Source: a bacterium
GTDB taxonomy: Bacteria; Cyanobacteriota; Vampirovibrionia; Obscuribacterales; Obscuribacteraceae
Direction of reading: 5' to 3'
NCBI GenBank assembly: GCA_016124935.1
Contig: WGMS01000007.1
Span: forward strand, 124,001-188,000
Length of the DNA stretch: 64,000 nucleotides
The notes beneath the pieces are model-generated. The model ran no database searches. It was not told where the DNA came from and saw only the letters and a program-made list of their open reading frames with translations. The translations under genes and the position numbers were made by a program. Below, piece by piece: positions 29,937 to 39,026 of the stretch. The stretch's first letter is position 1; each line of letters starts with the position of its first letter.

Positions 29937-32021
29937 ATGACTAATCCCCGCACCAGCGCCGTTTTACACTTCACGCTCGCCACCGCCGGTCATGTGGATC
30001 ATGGTAAGACCAGCCTTCTTAGAGCGCTTACCGGAATCGATCCCGATCGGCTCAAAGAGGAGAAAGAGCGGGAGATGACCACGGATATAGGATTTGCCCA
30101 TTTGCGAATGTCCCTGGGGCACCTGGGAGACCGTTCGCAGAAATTTGTAGATTTATATAGAAAGTTTCTTGCCGGCGACCGGGTTCGCCATGATGAAAAA
30201 AACAGCCTCAGTGAGATTGAAGCGGAAAGCGAGCTTGTTATCGGATTCGTAGATGTACCCGGCCATGGAAAGTTCTTGAAGAACATGCTTGCCGGAGTGG
30301 GCGGCATCGATATGGCTTTGCTCGTGATTGCCCTGGATGAAGGGGTAATGCCCCAGACCGTGCAGCATGTAAAGATCCTCTCTCTGCTTGGCGTGGGCTC
30401 CTGCATTCTTGTGTTCACCAAAAGCGATCTGGCCGACGAAAGCGAGAAAGAGATTGCCGCGTCCCAGGCAAAAGAGTTGCTGCATCAATATAGAATCGAG
30501 CCGGTCGCCGCTTGCAATGTCTCTAACGTCACCCGAGAAGGGATGGAGGCTCTTAAAGATATCATTATCGAAAAGGTCCTCTCCACCGCTTTCTCCGACA
30601 ATCGCTTCGATACCAAAGGCAAGCCCATGCCCTGCTTTTTGCCTGTGGACAGGGTTTTCAGCAAGTCCGGTTATGGGGTGGTGGTGACCGGTACTTTAAT
30701 AACCGGTGAATTAAATGTCGGAGACAATATCATCATCGCTCCCGATGGACTAGGAGGCAGGGTGCGGGGGCTTGAGACATTTAATCGCAAGATAGAAAAA
30801 GCATATCCCGGCCAGAGGCTGGCGGTAAATATCGCCACCAGGGTCTCGAAAGAGTCCAAGGTCCTCGAAAGAGGACATTGTGTCGTGAGTGCCGCTGGCG
30901 GTAAAGACCAGGTCAGAGTCCGAACGATGGTGGTTCAAATCGATGACCTGGGCGGAATCGAAGCTAAAATCGAAACTAAAAGTGAACGCAAGTATCGCAA
31001 ACTCAAGCCCCAGCCGATTCGTTTTTACCACGGTACCGCCGAGCGTTCCGGCAGTCTGCGCTGGCTTGCGGAAATCGAGCGTGCCGATGGCTCGATTACC
31101 TGTATAGGCCAGATCTTTTTGAAAGAGCCGGTGCTGGCTTATCCAGGGCAGAATTATGTACTGCGCTATGGTGATTATGGTATAGCCGGTGGTGAGATAT
31201 TGATCACCGCTCGTCCCCGTTGGCTCGGTAGAGAAGACCTTCTTTCTATTGGAAAGTCTTTGTTAGATAGAGAGTATCGAGCCGCCGTTTTGGATTATGC
31301 AAGGCTGAAACCGGGTCTTGCTCTTTCCCGGCGGGAGCTCGGGACCTTTTTAAGCTTGAAGGAGATTGAAGAGAAGCTTGCCGAAGTAATAGAAGAGAAG
31401 CAGGCTGTTTTCTTGAATAATCTTTTGATCGCCAGGGAGAGCCTGGAGAGCCTCTCTTCGAAAGTCAAAGAATTTCTGACCGACGTGGGCGAACCGGTGC
31501 CTTACGAAACCTTGCGGGTGGAGTTGGCACCATTGATGGAGCGAGTGGTCTTTCAGCACCTTGTCAATCATCTGATTGAATCAGGGTTGGTTGCTAAGTC
31601 GGAAGACAGGCTTTCTCTTCCTCGGGATAAGGATGACGAAGCTGTATCACCGGAGCTCAATCAAAATCAGAAGCGGGTGATGGATGTGCTGGAAGGAGAG
31701 TTTGTTCTGGAGCTAAGCGAGGTTGCCAATCAGACCGGGCTGTCTGAAGCGGAGCTCAAAAAAGTACTTGAGAGCCTGGAGAAAGCAGAACAGGCATTCG
31801 TGGTCAACTATGAATTTGCCGCTTCGAAAGGCGCGATTGATAAGGCTCATAAAGTGCTGGTTCAAATCTGGAATCAGAAGCGCAACATAAGCCCCGGTGA
31901 CTTTCGTCAGGAGGTCGGTACTTCTCGAAAGTACGCCATGGCACTGCTTGCTCACTTCGACGACTCCAAGGTGACTCGCAGGCTGCCATCCGGCAGAGTT
32001 TTGCTCAAGGGACCTTCCTGA
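29937..32021 (+). CDS. selB: Selenocysteine-specific elongation factor SelB
   Basis: A 694-residue translational GTPase. G1 is ATAGHVDHGKTSLLRALTG, switch I is KEREMTTDIGFA, G3 is VDVPGHGKFLKNMLAGVGG, and G4 is FTKSDL. Domains 2-3 follow (FSKSGYGVVVTGTL), then four C-terminal winged helices, the last with GDFRQEVGTSRKYAMALLAHF, matching the SECIS-binding end of SelB. Two oddities stand out: about 35 extra residues between the switch I motif and G3, and DVPGHG where most SelB have DVPGHE. It delivers Sec-tRNA to UGA codons. No tRNA-Sec, selA or selD is in this window. The ATG at 29937 follows GATAGAGGA. Confidence 0.9.
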   Translation: MTNPRTSAVLHFTLATAGHVDHGKTSLLRALTGIDPDRLKEEKEREMTTDIGFAHLRMSLGHLGDRSQKFVDLYRKFLAGDRVRHDEKNSLSEIEAESELVIGFVDVPGHGKFLKNMLAGVGGIDMALLVIALDEGVMPQTVQHVKILSLLGVGSCILVFTKSDLADESEKEIAASQAKELLHQYRIEPVAACNVSNVTREGMEALKDIIIEKVLSTAFSDNRFDTKGKPMPCFLPVDRVFSKSGYGVVVTGTLITGELNVGDNIIIAPDGLGGRVRGLETFNRKIEKAYPGQRLAVNIATRVSKESKVLERGHCVVSAAGGKDQVRVRTMVVQIDDLGGIEAKIETKSERKYRKLKPQPIRFYHGTAERSGSLRWLAEIERADGSITCIGQIFLKEPVLAYPGQNYVLRYGDYGIAGGEILITARPRWLGREDLLSIGKSLLDREYRAAVLDYARLKPGLALSRRELGTFLSLKEIEEKLAEVIEEKQAVFLNNLLIARESLESLSSKVKEFLTDVGEPVPYETLRVELAPLMERVVFQHLVNHLIESGLVAKSEDRLSLPRDKDDEAVSPELNQNQKRVMDVLEGEFVLELSEVANQTGLSEAELKKVLESLEKAEQAFVVNYEFAASKGAIDKAHKVLVQIWNQKRNISPGDFRQEVGTSRKYAMALLAHFDDSKVTRRLPSGRVLLKGPS

Positions 32022-32023
32022 AT

Positions 32024-34285
32024 TCAATCATCCACAGAAATTACGATGTGGTCTCCGGCAATGCCAAGGGTGGCTTCCCGGTCGTCTAAGGCCCAGGGCC
32101 TGACCTGGTAGATGCCGTCGGACGGGAAGAGACTGCGTTCTAATTTGAGCTTGTTTTTCATAACCGAATCTATTTCTATCGTGGTCAAAAGATCCGCCTC
32201 TTCGATGGTGGCATTTTGAAATTTGAAATAGAGATTCGGCTTCGATATAGAAAGTCTTATTTTGCGGGCACCTTCGACGGCACTAGCGTCGACATCGATA
32301 GTCGCTTCTTTTAATTTGGAATTCGATAGATGGAGAAATCCTTTGCTTCCTAGATAACCCGAGTTCTCGAAGCTGATCGTGGGCATAAGAGACAGCTTCG
32401 GCAAAATAGTGATTTCCTCCAGGACGAAAGTCTGTCTGGGGTTCAATAGTTTCAGCTTCAGTTTGCCGCCGCTTCCGCCCAGGAAAAAATCAGGTCGTGC
32501 GCCAAGTGGAAAGTAGAAACTGTTTTCGTCGGGTTTTCTTTGAGCAACCAGGGAACTCTCATTAGAGAAATCCGGCTCGATGGCGGTTTTGTAGTACAGC
32601 ACAGCCGAGTCGGCATCCCCTCTACCGGAAACTTTTAAGACCTCTGCTTCGGCGCAGTCGAGGTTGCTTGAAGCAAGGTCGAGGGTGAGTTCTTTTCCTG
32701 ACTCGAGAGCGTCCGCATCGGCAAACTTAAAGGTCTCTGTCCCGGGGGTGACAGCTTTTGAGATCGGTATTTTTTTGAAGTCCCTGGCTGCTTCCGACCA
32801 ACTTAGAACGGTTATCTTGTCTGCGGATTGAAAAATGGATTCTTTGAGATAGCCCATGGGAATTATCGGTTCGAAGGCGCTGACCGAAAGGCAATGTTCC
32901 AGATCTCTGGGAAATTGGGGTGTCTTGGTCAAGCCATCGAGGGCGTTGCGCATGGCGTAGGCCCCTTTGATATTGTCTGGAAGATCGAGCAGAAGCACCG
33001 GTGGATCTCCCTTTATTTTTTCATATTGCGCGGCCAGGGCATGCCTGATTGCGTTGACTGTGCGACCGGCTTCGGCCCAGACCTGGTTGTTCAGCCAGAG
33101 ACCGGAGAAAAGAAGCAGTGAGTATGCACCGGCAATTAGAAGTCTTGGTTTCGATGTGGTGAACGCGCTGGCCAGTAGAAGTGCAAGAGGAACGGTGGCC
33201 ACCTGGGCCAGACGTGCTCCCTGGAGGTCATTGCCGATGGCGAAGAGTTTATACACCGGAAGAAAAGCCAGGGTCAGAAGGGCTAGATTAAAGAGAGTCA
33301 GGGGACGTAGTTCTTTTTTTCGGAAAAGATTCAAGAAAAAGAGAAAGGCAATACAAGCCAGAATCAGATACCAGGCATAGGTAAGGGCATGGCTCGACGG
33401 GATGACTTCTCGGTTCAATGGAATCAAGAACATTCGCAGTCCATGAAGCCAGGTCGCTATGAAGTGGCCTGGATCGGACATAAGGAGAAGCGAATTGTCA
33501 TAGCCGCCCACGAAGGTTCCCAGGGCAAACTTGCGCAGGGCAAAGTAAAAGGCGAGCAATATAAAAAAGGGAATGGTGGCTTTCAGAGAGTTTATCGCTC
33601 TTATTCTAAAGGGCGCGTTTTTGTTTTCGAGAATGAAGCTGTAGACCAGGAACATGGCAGGCAGTGTAATCGCCATCTCTTTTGACAGTAGACCGGCGAT
33701 TACGAATAGCAGGGTTTGAATGAAGGAGATAGTATCTTTTTTATGCCTCCATACACGATAGAAGCAGAGCGCCAGGCAGATGAAAGCGGTGACCACCGCA
33801 TCGACTCTACCGGTTATCCAGGAAACCGCCTCTGTATGCAGAGGATAGAGCCCGAAGATGGAGGCGGCCAGTATTCCGTAGATATCGGCTTCTCGCTCGC
33901 ATTGACTACCGCTATCCGTATAGACACCGCGGGCGATGAAGAAGATCGTAACCGTTGCGACCAGGTGAAAGAACAGATTGGTCAGATGAAATCCTAGCCC
34001 ATTGGCACCGCCGAAATAATAGTCTAAGGCCATGAATACGGAGATCAATGGACGATAGAAGCTGGTGGTGGTTATGTCCAGCCAGTTGTGGTAGAAGTTT
34101 CTCCAGATCAATTCCGGAGCGACCATGGCTTTTTTGAGCCAGATCAGATGGACGAAATCATCACCGACGAAGAAATCGAATAGAACCGGTTGGTAAGCCA
34201 TGACCACCACAGCCACCACCGCAGCCAGGGTCCGGTAGGATACCGCTGTGGTTCGGGAGTTTTGATTTTGGCCGGGACCGGACAT
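32024..34285 (-). CDS. Large membrane glycosyltransferase-like protein (GT39/Tmtc-like)
   Basis: A 753-residue protein. The first ~430 residues contain about 10-12 membrane helices. Early loops carry an acidic pair and motifs of lipid-linked sugar transferases (FFVGDDFVHLIWLKKA, SFYRPLISVFMALDYYFGG, YPLHTEAVSWITGRVDAV), close to the layout of PMT-like and Tmtc proteins. The last ~300 residues are soluble and beta-rich (exported side). Such proteins transfer a sugar from a polyprenyl-phosphate donor to proteins or glycans outside the membrane. It is the third gene of the operon with the DegT aminotransferase and the hexapeptide acyltransferase, 17 nt after the latter, so it may use the modified sugar they make. 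Its end is 2 nt from the convergent selB stop. Confidence 0.7.
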   Translation of the reverse strand: MSGPGQNQNSRTTAVSYRTLAAVVAVVVMAYQPVLFDFFVGDDFVHLIWLKKAMVAPELIWRNFYHNWLDITTTSFYRPLISVFMALDYYFGGANGLGFHLTNLFFHLVATVTIFFIARGVYTDSGSQCEREADIYGILAASIFGLYPLHTEAVSWITGRVDAVVTAFICLALCFYRVWRHKKDTISFIQTLLFVIAGLLSKEMAITLPAMFLVYSFILENKNAPFRIRAINSLKATIPFFILLAFYFALRKFALGTFVGGYDNSLLLMSDPGHFIATWLHGLRMFLIPLNREVIPSSHALTYAWYLILACIAFLFFLNLFRKKELRPLTLFNLALLTLAFLPVYKLFAIGNDLQGARLAQVATVPLALLLASAFTTSKPRLLIAGAYSLLLFSGLWLNNQVWAEAGRTVNAIRHALAAQYEKIKGDPPVLLLDLPDNIKGAYAMRNALDGLTKTPQFPRDLEHCLSVSAFEPIIPMGYLKESIFQSADKITVLSWSEAARDFKKIPISKAVTPGTETFKFADADALESGKELTLDLASSNLDCAEAEVLKVSGRGDADSAVLYYKTAIEPDFSNESSLVAQRKPDENSFYFPLGARPDFFLGGSGGKLKLKLLNPRQTFVLEEITILPKLSLMPTISFENSGYLGSKGFLHLSNSKLKEATIDVDASAVEGARKIRLSISKPNLYFKFQNATIEEADLLTTIEIDSVMKNKLKLERSLFPSDGIYQVRPWALDDREATLGIAGDHIVISVDD

Positions 34286-34302
34286 GGTCTGAATCTTTCG
34301 TG

Positions 34303-35094
34303 TCAGTTCTCGTTTTTGAATTCTTCCGGGACTTCATAAGCCGGTCTGTCTTCCAGATGACAGCGGATCTCATCCCGGCGCCGAAGCACTTTTGCCGGAG
34401 CGCCCACAGCGACCATATATGGTTCGACATCATGGGTGACCACTGAAGCTCCGGCGATAACACAGCCTTTGCCAAGGCGAATTCTGGGCAGTAGCAAAAC
34501 TTTCGCGCCGACGGTGACACCTTCCTCGAGATAAGGGCCCATTCTGCCCTCACCGCAAGGGGGATGGAGGCTGTCCACGGTGGTGGATAGAGGAAAGAAA
34601 TTGACATTGTCTTCGCAGGTGGTGAAAGTCGCTATGAAGACATTGTTATGGAAGCGGCAGTTGTTTCCTATTCGGATCTGACCGTCCGATTGGGAAAGGG
34701 TTCCGAAACTGCAGTTGTCGCCGAAGCGACTGTCCTCTCGAATAACCGCTTTGTGACCGGTCTGGAAGCCTTTCCCAATATCGCAACCGGCATAGATGAT
34801 GGTATGGGAGCGGATAGTCGATTTGGCTCCAATTTTCAGGGGAGGATTTTCATAGTCAGGGTTTTTTATGTGGTTGTTATTCTTCTCTCCGAGAATGCAT
34901 CCTGAGCCTACATAGCAATCCTCGCCCAGGTCGACATTTTCGTGGATGATCGCACCATTCTCGATCACGACATTGTCTGCCAGTTTTGCTCCGGCGGCGA
35001 TGGTGACAAAAGGACCGATACGCACGTTTTTGCCCAGGCTCGCACCGTCGTCGATGATAGCAGTCGGATGTATGGTATTCAGGCTGGTGGTCAT
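34303..35094 (-). CDS. Left-handed beta-helix acyltransferase for sugar nucleotides
   Basis: A 263-residue hexapeptide-repeat protein. Repeats run from IHPTAIIDDGASLGKNVRIG through DNVVIENGAIIHENVDLGED and IGNNCRFHNNVFIATF. A later set (GPYLEEGVTVGAKVLLLP, LGKGCVIAGASVVTHDV) and the end AVGAPAKVLRRR are typical of the WbbJ/WlbB/PglD acetyltransferases. The likely reaction is N-acylation of the amino sugar nucleotide made by the upstream aminotransferase (8 nt gap). The acyl donor is probably acetyl-CoA; an acyl-ACP donor (LpxD/LpxA-like) is less likely from the repeat ending. Confidence 0.85.
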   Translation of the reverse strand: MTTSLNTIHPTAIIDDGASLGKNVRIGPFVTIAAGAKLADNVVIENGAIIHENVDLGEDCYVGSGCILGEKNNNHIKNPDYENPPLKIGAKSTIRSHTIIYAGCDIGKGFQTGHKAVIREDSRFGDNCSFGTLSQSDGQIRIGNNCRFHNNVFIATFTTCEDNVNFFPLSTTVDSLHPPCGEGRMGPYLEEGVTVGAKVLLLPRIRLGKGCVIAGASVVTHDVEPYMVAVGAPAKVLRRRDEIRCHLEDRPAYEVPEEFKNEN

Positions 35095-35102
35095 GAGCCG
35101 AT

Positions 35103-36332
35103 TCAGACAGCCGGGAAGGGAGTACTGACTGGTGCGGATATGGTGACAGCGGCGCTTGCTTCGGCCATGGCTTTATTGACCGCGTCAGCCACTGCCACGA
35201 CCTGCTCATCAGTCAGTTCCGGATACATGGGCAGAGAAAGTACTTCGGCGGCGGCTTTTTCCGATTCCGGGAAGTCACCGTATTTGTAGTCTCCGGCAAA
35301 AGGTTTTTGCATGTGCATAGGGACCGGGTAATAGCACATGGAGCCGATGTCGGCTTTGGCCAGAGTATCGAGCAGCGTCTGGCGGGCACCGTTGGATAAT
35401 TTGTTTCCGTAGTTGTCCGATACCACTCTGATGGTGTACTGGTGCCATACATGCGTAAATATGACGCCGCCGCCGAGGCTGGCTGTTTCGCTCCGTTTCG
35501 GCAGAACGATCTGGGGACAGTTGGCCAGAAGTTCGTTGTAGCGGTCGGCTATTTCGTTTCTGCGTTTGTTCCACTTAGAAAGGAAGGGAAGCTTAGCTAC
35601 CAGGGCAGCCGCTTGCAGTTCATCCAGACGGCTGTTAACACCCAGTTCGTCGTGGTAGTAGCGCCGGGTCATGCCGTGCGCTCTCAGGGCTTTCAAGCGG
35701 GTGGCCAGCTCTTCGTTATTAGTGACAATCATTCCGGCATCGCCACAGGCTCCGAGGTTTTTAGTAGGGTAGAAGCTGATGCAGGCACAGTCGCCGAAAC
35801 TGCCGGTCATGCGACCACGATAATTTGCCCCTATCGCCTGGGCGTTGTCTTCTATTACTTTCAGACCATGGGCCTCGGCAATCTTCATGATCGGTTCCAT
35901 GTCCGCCGGCTGGCCATAGAGGTGAACCGGGATGATTGCTTTGGTGCGGTCAGTGATGGCAGCTTCGATTTTTGCCGGATCTATATTGAAGGTGTCCGGA
36001 TCGATATCAACGAAGACCGGAGTGGCTCGCATCATCAGAATTGCTTCGACGGTGGCGGCAAAGGTGAAAGGACTCGTGATTACTTCGTCGCCTTCTCCGA
36101 TATCGAGACCCCAGAGCGCCAGATGCAGTGCGTCGGTTCCGTTAGCGACTCCGATACCGAACTTGGCATCGCAGACTGTCGCCACTTCTTCCTCTAATTT
36201 AGTGACATACTTGCCGAGAACGTAGTTGCCGCTGCGGAGAACTTCGAGAATCGTTGACTCGAGCTCGGCTTGTATAGACTGGTACTGAGCCTGCAAATTG
36301 AGAATGGGTACGTTCTGCTTGGAGGTCGACAT
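35103..36332 (-). CDS. DegT/DnrJ/EryC1/StrS sugar aminotransferase
   Basis: A 409-residue PLP enzyme of the sugar aminotransferase family. I choose the ATG at 36332 (MSTSKQNVPILNLQ) over a longer reading because family proteins begin at this point. Features: PILNLQAQYQSIQAELESTI, ANGTDALHLALWGLDIGEGDEV, KVIEDNAQAIGA, the Schiff-base Lys191 in SFYPTKNLGACGDAGM, and VNSRLDELQAAAL. It transfers an amino group, usually from glutamate, to a keto-sugar nucleotide. With the downstream acyltransferase it resembles the WlbE/WlbB pair that builds acetamido sugars, but a dehydrogenase that would supply the 3-keto sugar is not seen here. First gene of a three-gene operon. Confidence 0.9.
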   Translation of the reverse strand: MSTSKQNVPILNLQAQYQSIQAELESTILEVLRSGNYVLGKYVTKLEEEVATVCDAKFGIGVANGTDALHLALWGLDIGEGDEVITSPFTFAATVEAILMMRATPVFVDIDPDTFNIDPAKIEAAITDRTKAIIPVHLYGQPADMEPIMKIAEAHGLKVIEDNAQAIGANYRGRMTGSFGDCACISFYPTKNLGACGDAGMIVTNNEELATRLKALRAHGMTRRYYHDELGVNSRLDELQAAALVAKLPFLSKWNKRRNEIADRYNELLANCPQIVLPKRSETASLGGGVIFTHVWHQYTIRVVSDNYGNKLSNGARQTLLDTLAKADIGSMCYYPVPMHMQKPFAGDYKYGDFPESEKAAAEVLSLPMYPELTDEQVVAVADAVNKAMAEASAAVTISAPVSTPFPAV

Positions 36333-36663
36333 AGTTACCGTTTCCTTATTTCTTTCGAGTAGAACTGGTAAAGCGCCATCAGGGCACGGGGATTCCATTG
36401 CCCGAGTCTACCCGCTTCTTGATAATGCTTGAAAGTGAGTAAAAATAAGGTTCCGACCTCAAATAGATTAGCTCAAGATAAGGAAGCTGAATCGGAAGGT
36501 TAGCGGCATGATTTGCGGACCTGTTTAACCTACTTATCTTATCTTGCTGATAAAGTTAAATTGTTCACATTTGTTATATATGCGTTCGGTTCTGCTTGTC
36601 GGAAAGAAAGAGGGGACGCTTCGACTTCGAAGCATCCCCTTCTCTCTATAGGTTTTCTTTCGC
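36333..36663. other. Intergenic region, 331 bp
   Basis: This A+T-rich gap holds the presumed promoter of the aminotransferase operon at its left side and a hairpin terminator at its right side (36612-36639). A promoter-like extended -10 (TGTTATATAT near 36573) reads on the plus strand, but nothing coding follows it before the antisense of the H1-like gene. No open reading frame here looks real. Confidence 0.5.
36612..36639 (-). terminator. Rho-independent terminator of the H1-like gene
   Basis: A 12-bp stem with one mismatch (GGGGA.GCTTCG paired with CGAAGC.TCCCC) encloses a 4-nt loop. On the minus strand it is followed by the T-rich run TCTTTCTTT. It lies 25 nt after the stop of the H1-like gene. 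Confidence 0.75.
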
Positions 36664-37017
36664 CTACCGTTTTTTCGAGGGCATAGCCACGGTTCTGGAC
36701 AATGCGTTGGTGACGAAGAGGTTGAGGCTGACGCCTTCTTTCTCGGCTCTCAGAACCAGGGCCTGGTGCAGAGATTTGGGAAGACGAACAGTGAACTTAC
36801 CGCTGTAGCTTTGGAAGTCCTCACCAGATTTAGCACGAGCGGAAGTTCTTGCTCTTGCCGGAGCCTTAGCTTTTACAACTTTAGTTGTTGCTTTGGTGGT
36901 TCTAGCTTTTGCGGCTACCTTGCGAGCGGGCTTTTTAGCTGCTACTGCTTTTTTAGCTGCAGGTTTGCGCTTAGCAGTCGACTTTGTACCAGCCGCGCGA
37001 GTCTTTTTCTGAGCCAT
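36664..37017 (-). CDS. Histone H1-like protein with C-terminal HicB-type RHH domain
   Basis: A 117-residue, very basic protein. Residues 1-68 are Lys/Ala/Arg/Pro/Thr low complexity in the style of bacterial H1-like and eukaryotic H1 tails (KRKPAAKKAVAAKKPARKVA). Residues about 72-112 form a compact domain, YSGKFTVRLPKSLHQALVLR then AEKEGVSLNLFVTNALSR, matching the DNA-binding ribbon-helix-helix of HicB antitoxins. There is no HicA toxin gene beside it and no HicB nuclease-inhibiting fold, so it is not a toxin-antitoxin pair. A nucleoid-associated DNA-binding protein is the best reading. The ribosome site AAGGAGAGAAAC is strong, which suggests high expression. Has its own terminator. Confidence 0.75.
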   Translation of the reverse strand: MAQKKTRAAGTKSTAKRKPAAKKAVAAKKPARKVAAKARTTKATTKVVKAKAPARARTSARAKSGEDFQSYSGKFTVRLPKSLHQALVLRAEKEGVSLNLFVTNALSRTVAMPSKKR

Positions 37018-37318
37018 GTTTCTCTCCTTGTTCCATGGGATATTGGTCCGTAATATGGATCCGGTGCCGAGGTCGATCGTTTTGCTGCGAACCGATCAGG
37101 GACCACCACCACTCAAGGTGGCAAAGTAATTGTACCCCATGGTGTATATTTTATTCATGCTTTGGATATACGCATTTCGCAAACAACTGTTTTTCAGGCA
37201 CCTGGCTTGCTGAGCGAAAATGCCCCCAAACGTGGTGCCGCACCAGTTTTGATGGCTGGTATCATCTAGTCAGTTTGGTTAAGTACTGTAACTAAACAAA
37301 TTCGCAGAGGTGGACATT
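37018..37318. promoter_or_regulatory. Divergent intergenic region between H1-like gene and GT9 gene
   Basis: About 300 bp with promoters expected on both strands. On the minus strand a TACAAT box at 37129-37134 could be the -10 of the H1-like gene, giving an untranslated leader of roughly 100 nt. A short stem CCACC-6-GGTGG lies at about 37109-37124 within that leader. No coding sequence is evident. Confidence 0.4.
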
Positions 37319-38479
37319 TTGAGGCTGCTCTTTATCAGACTTAGCGCTTTAGGGGATGTGGTGCATGCCCTTCCAGCTGCTGCGGCCATCAAAAAAGGGC
37401 TGCCTGATACCAAGTTGTCCTGGATTGCAGAGCCACCTCAGATGGAGCTATTGAGAGATAACCCGCTAGTGGATGAGGTTATCGAAATGCCAAAGTCTGC
37501 CTGGGTTTCAGGGCTCAGGAGCCCTCGAAAGTTCCTTTCTACCCAGGCGGAAATATTGAAATTCTTCTCGAATCTGCGTGCTAGAAAGTTCGACATCGCT
37601 ATCGATCTTCAGGGCCTCATGAAGAGCGCACTGATTGGTTACATCTCTGGTGCCCCGGTTCGAGTCGGATATGGAGGCACCAGAGAGCGGGCCGATCTTC
37701 TATACACCCATAGGTTACAGGTTGGAGACTTCAGAGCTTTTGATCGACATGTGGTTGATTTGCATCTGCAATTAAGTGAGCTGTTGTTAACAATAGAGGG
37801 AATCGGTGATGTCGAATCTAGTGCCAGGGCCGAATTTGTACTGCCGCCACCAAAAATTTCCAACCGCGAAAATGTAGACAGATTATTTTCCGAGCTGTCC
37901 GCTCACCATCTGGATGCACCGCCTGTGCCGTCTGGAACCGGAGGCGGTGCTGCCAGTTTACTGGCTGCCGCGGGCAAAGATGGGGTGGTGGCGATGATTC
38001 CGGGGACAACCTGGGAGACCAAGATCTGGCCCCTGGAGAAATGGGGAGAGTTGGGAGAGTTGATCATAAGAAGATTCGGCTCCCGTATTCTTTTAGTAGG
38101 CGGTCCTTCTGATACCGTCAATAATGTGATCATTAAAGAGGATATAGAGAGGCGTTGCCCGGAGGGCACCGTAAGAGATATCTCCGGAAGAACCTCGGTA
38201 AGGGATTTGATTGAGCTTTTCGGCAGAGTCGATCTGGTTGTCGGTCTAGATACCGGACCACTGCATTTAGCTGCCGCCGTCGGTGGTTGTCCTGTCCTGG
38301 CCATTCATGGGGCGACCCCCTGGGGGCGTAACGGACCCTATGGCGACCGGTGCGCCACGGTGCATTTAGAGCTATCCTGTCAGCCCTGCTTCAAGCGAAT
38401 CTGTCCCCTGGGCACAAAAGAATGCCTGACGGAACTCTCCGCCAGGCATGTATTCGAACAGCTCGAAGAGCTAGCCTGA
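37319..38479 (+). CDS. Glycosyltransferase family 9 (heptosyltransferase-like)
   Basis: A ~386-residue GT9 enzyme. The TTG at 37319 gives MRLLFIRLSALGDVVHALPA, the usual GT9 N-terminus with AGAGGTGG at the right distance; a GTG 9 nt upstream is the alternative. Other marks: IDLQGLMKSALIGYISGAP, MIPGTTWETKIWPLEKWGEL, LVGGPSD, DLVVGLDTGPLHLAAAVGGC and AIHGATP. GT9 enzymes transfer heptose or related sugars from ADP/GDP donors in the cytoplasm during LPS-core-type glycan assembly. The C-terminus has a Cys cluster (CQPCFKRICPLGTKECL) often seen in this family. Its own promoter lies in the 300-bp gap upstream. Confidence 0.88.
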   Translation: MRLLFIRLSALGDVVHALPAAAAIKKGLPDTKLSWIAEPPQMELLRDNPLVDEVIEMPKSAWVSGLRSPRKFLSTQAEILKFFSNLRARKFDIAIDLQGLMKSALIGYISGAPVRVGYGGTRERADLLYTHRLQVGDFRAFDRHVVDLHLQLSELLLTIEGIGDVESSARAEFVLPPPKISNRENVDRLFSELSAHHLDAPPVPSGTGGGAASLLAAAGKDGVVAMIPGTTWETKIWPLEKWGELGELIIRRFGSRILLVGGPSDTVNNVIIKEDIERRCPEGTVRDISGRTSVRDLIELFGRVDLVVGLDTGPLHLAAAVGGCPVLAIHGATPWGRNGPYGDRCATVHLELSCQPCFKRICPLGTKECLTELSARHVFEQLEELA

Positions 38480-38500
38480 GTTGCTCAGATTTGGTCTAAT

Positions 38501-38965
38501 TTAAACTTTCTCGCAGACCCAGCTATCGATGCTGCGGGCCCACTGTTTGCAGACTTCCTCATCACTGAAGAAAATACCGATCTCGCGGGCGGCGCTTTCT
38601 GGACCATCGGAACCATGCACCACGTTGCGACCGATTTCCACAGCCAGGTCACCTCTGATAGTGCCCTGGTCGGCGTTAGCCGGATTGGTGGCGCCGATTA
38701 CATTGCGTGCCAGGGTGATAGCGTCATTGCCTTCCCAGACCATGGCCACTATGGGACCGGAGGTGATGAAGTCCACCAGGCCTTTGAAGAAGGGTTTCTC
38801 TTTGTGCTCACCGTAATGCTCTTCAGCCTTCTCTCTGGAAACCACCATCAGTTTCATACCGGCAAGTTTCAAGCCTCTCTTTTCGAAACGGCTAATGACA
38901 TCGCCTATTAGTCCGCGCTGAACGCCATCAGGCTTGACGGCGACAAAGGTTCTCTCTAAAGCCAC
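38501..38965 (-). CDS. ndk: Nucleoside diphosphate kinase
   Basis: A 154-residue enzyme that moves the gamma-phosphate between nucleoside di- and triphosphates through a phosphohistidine. The family motif is intact: [17 protein letters not shown] with catalytic His117, and the N-terminal [18 protein letters not shown]. Length is near the normal 140-155. It lies 61 nt downstream of the helicase gene on the same strand and converges with the GT9 gene. Confidence 0.97.
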   Translation of the reverse strand: MALERTFVAVKPDGVQRGLIGDVISRFEKRGLKLAGMKLMVVSREKAEEHYGEHKEKPFFKGLVDFITSGPIVAMVWEGNDAITLARNVIGATNPANADQGTIRGDLAVEIGRNVVHGSDGPESAAREIGIFFSDEEVCKQWARSIDSWVCEKV

Positions 38966-39026
38966 GGGTCCTCTCCTTATATCTGATAACCTGAGAAGAT
39001 AGTTTCTTATATGAGAGCGGCAAGGA

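Noticed and set aside
36664..37017. HicAB toxin-antitoxin system
   Set aside because: Only the DNA-binding part of a HicB-like domain is present, fused to an H1-like tail; no hicA gene lies beside it.
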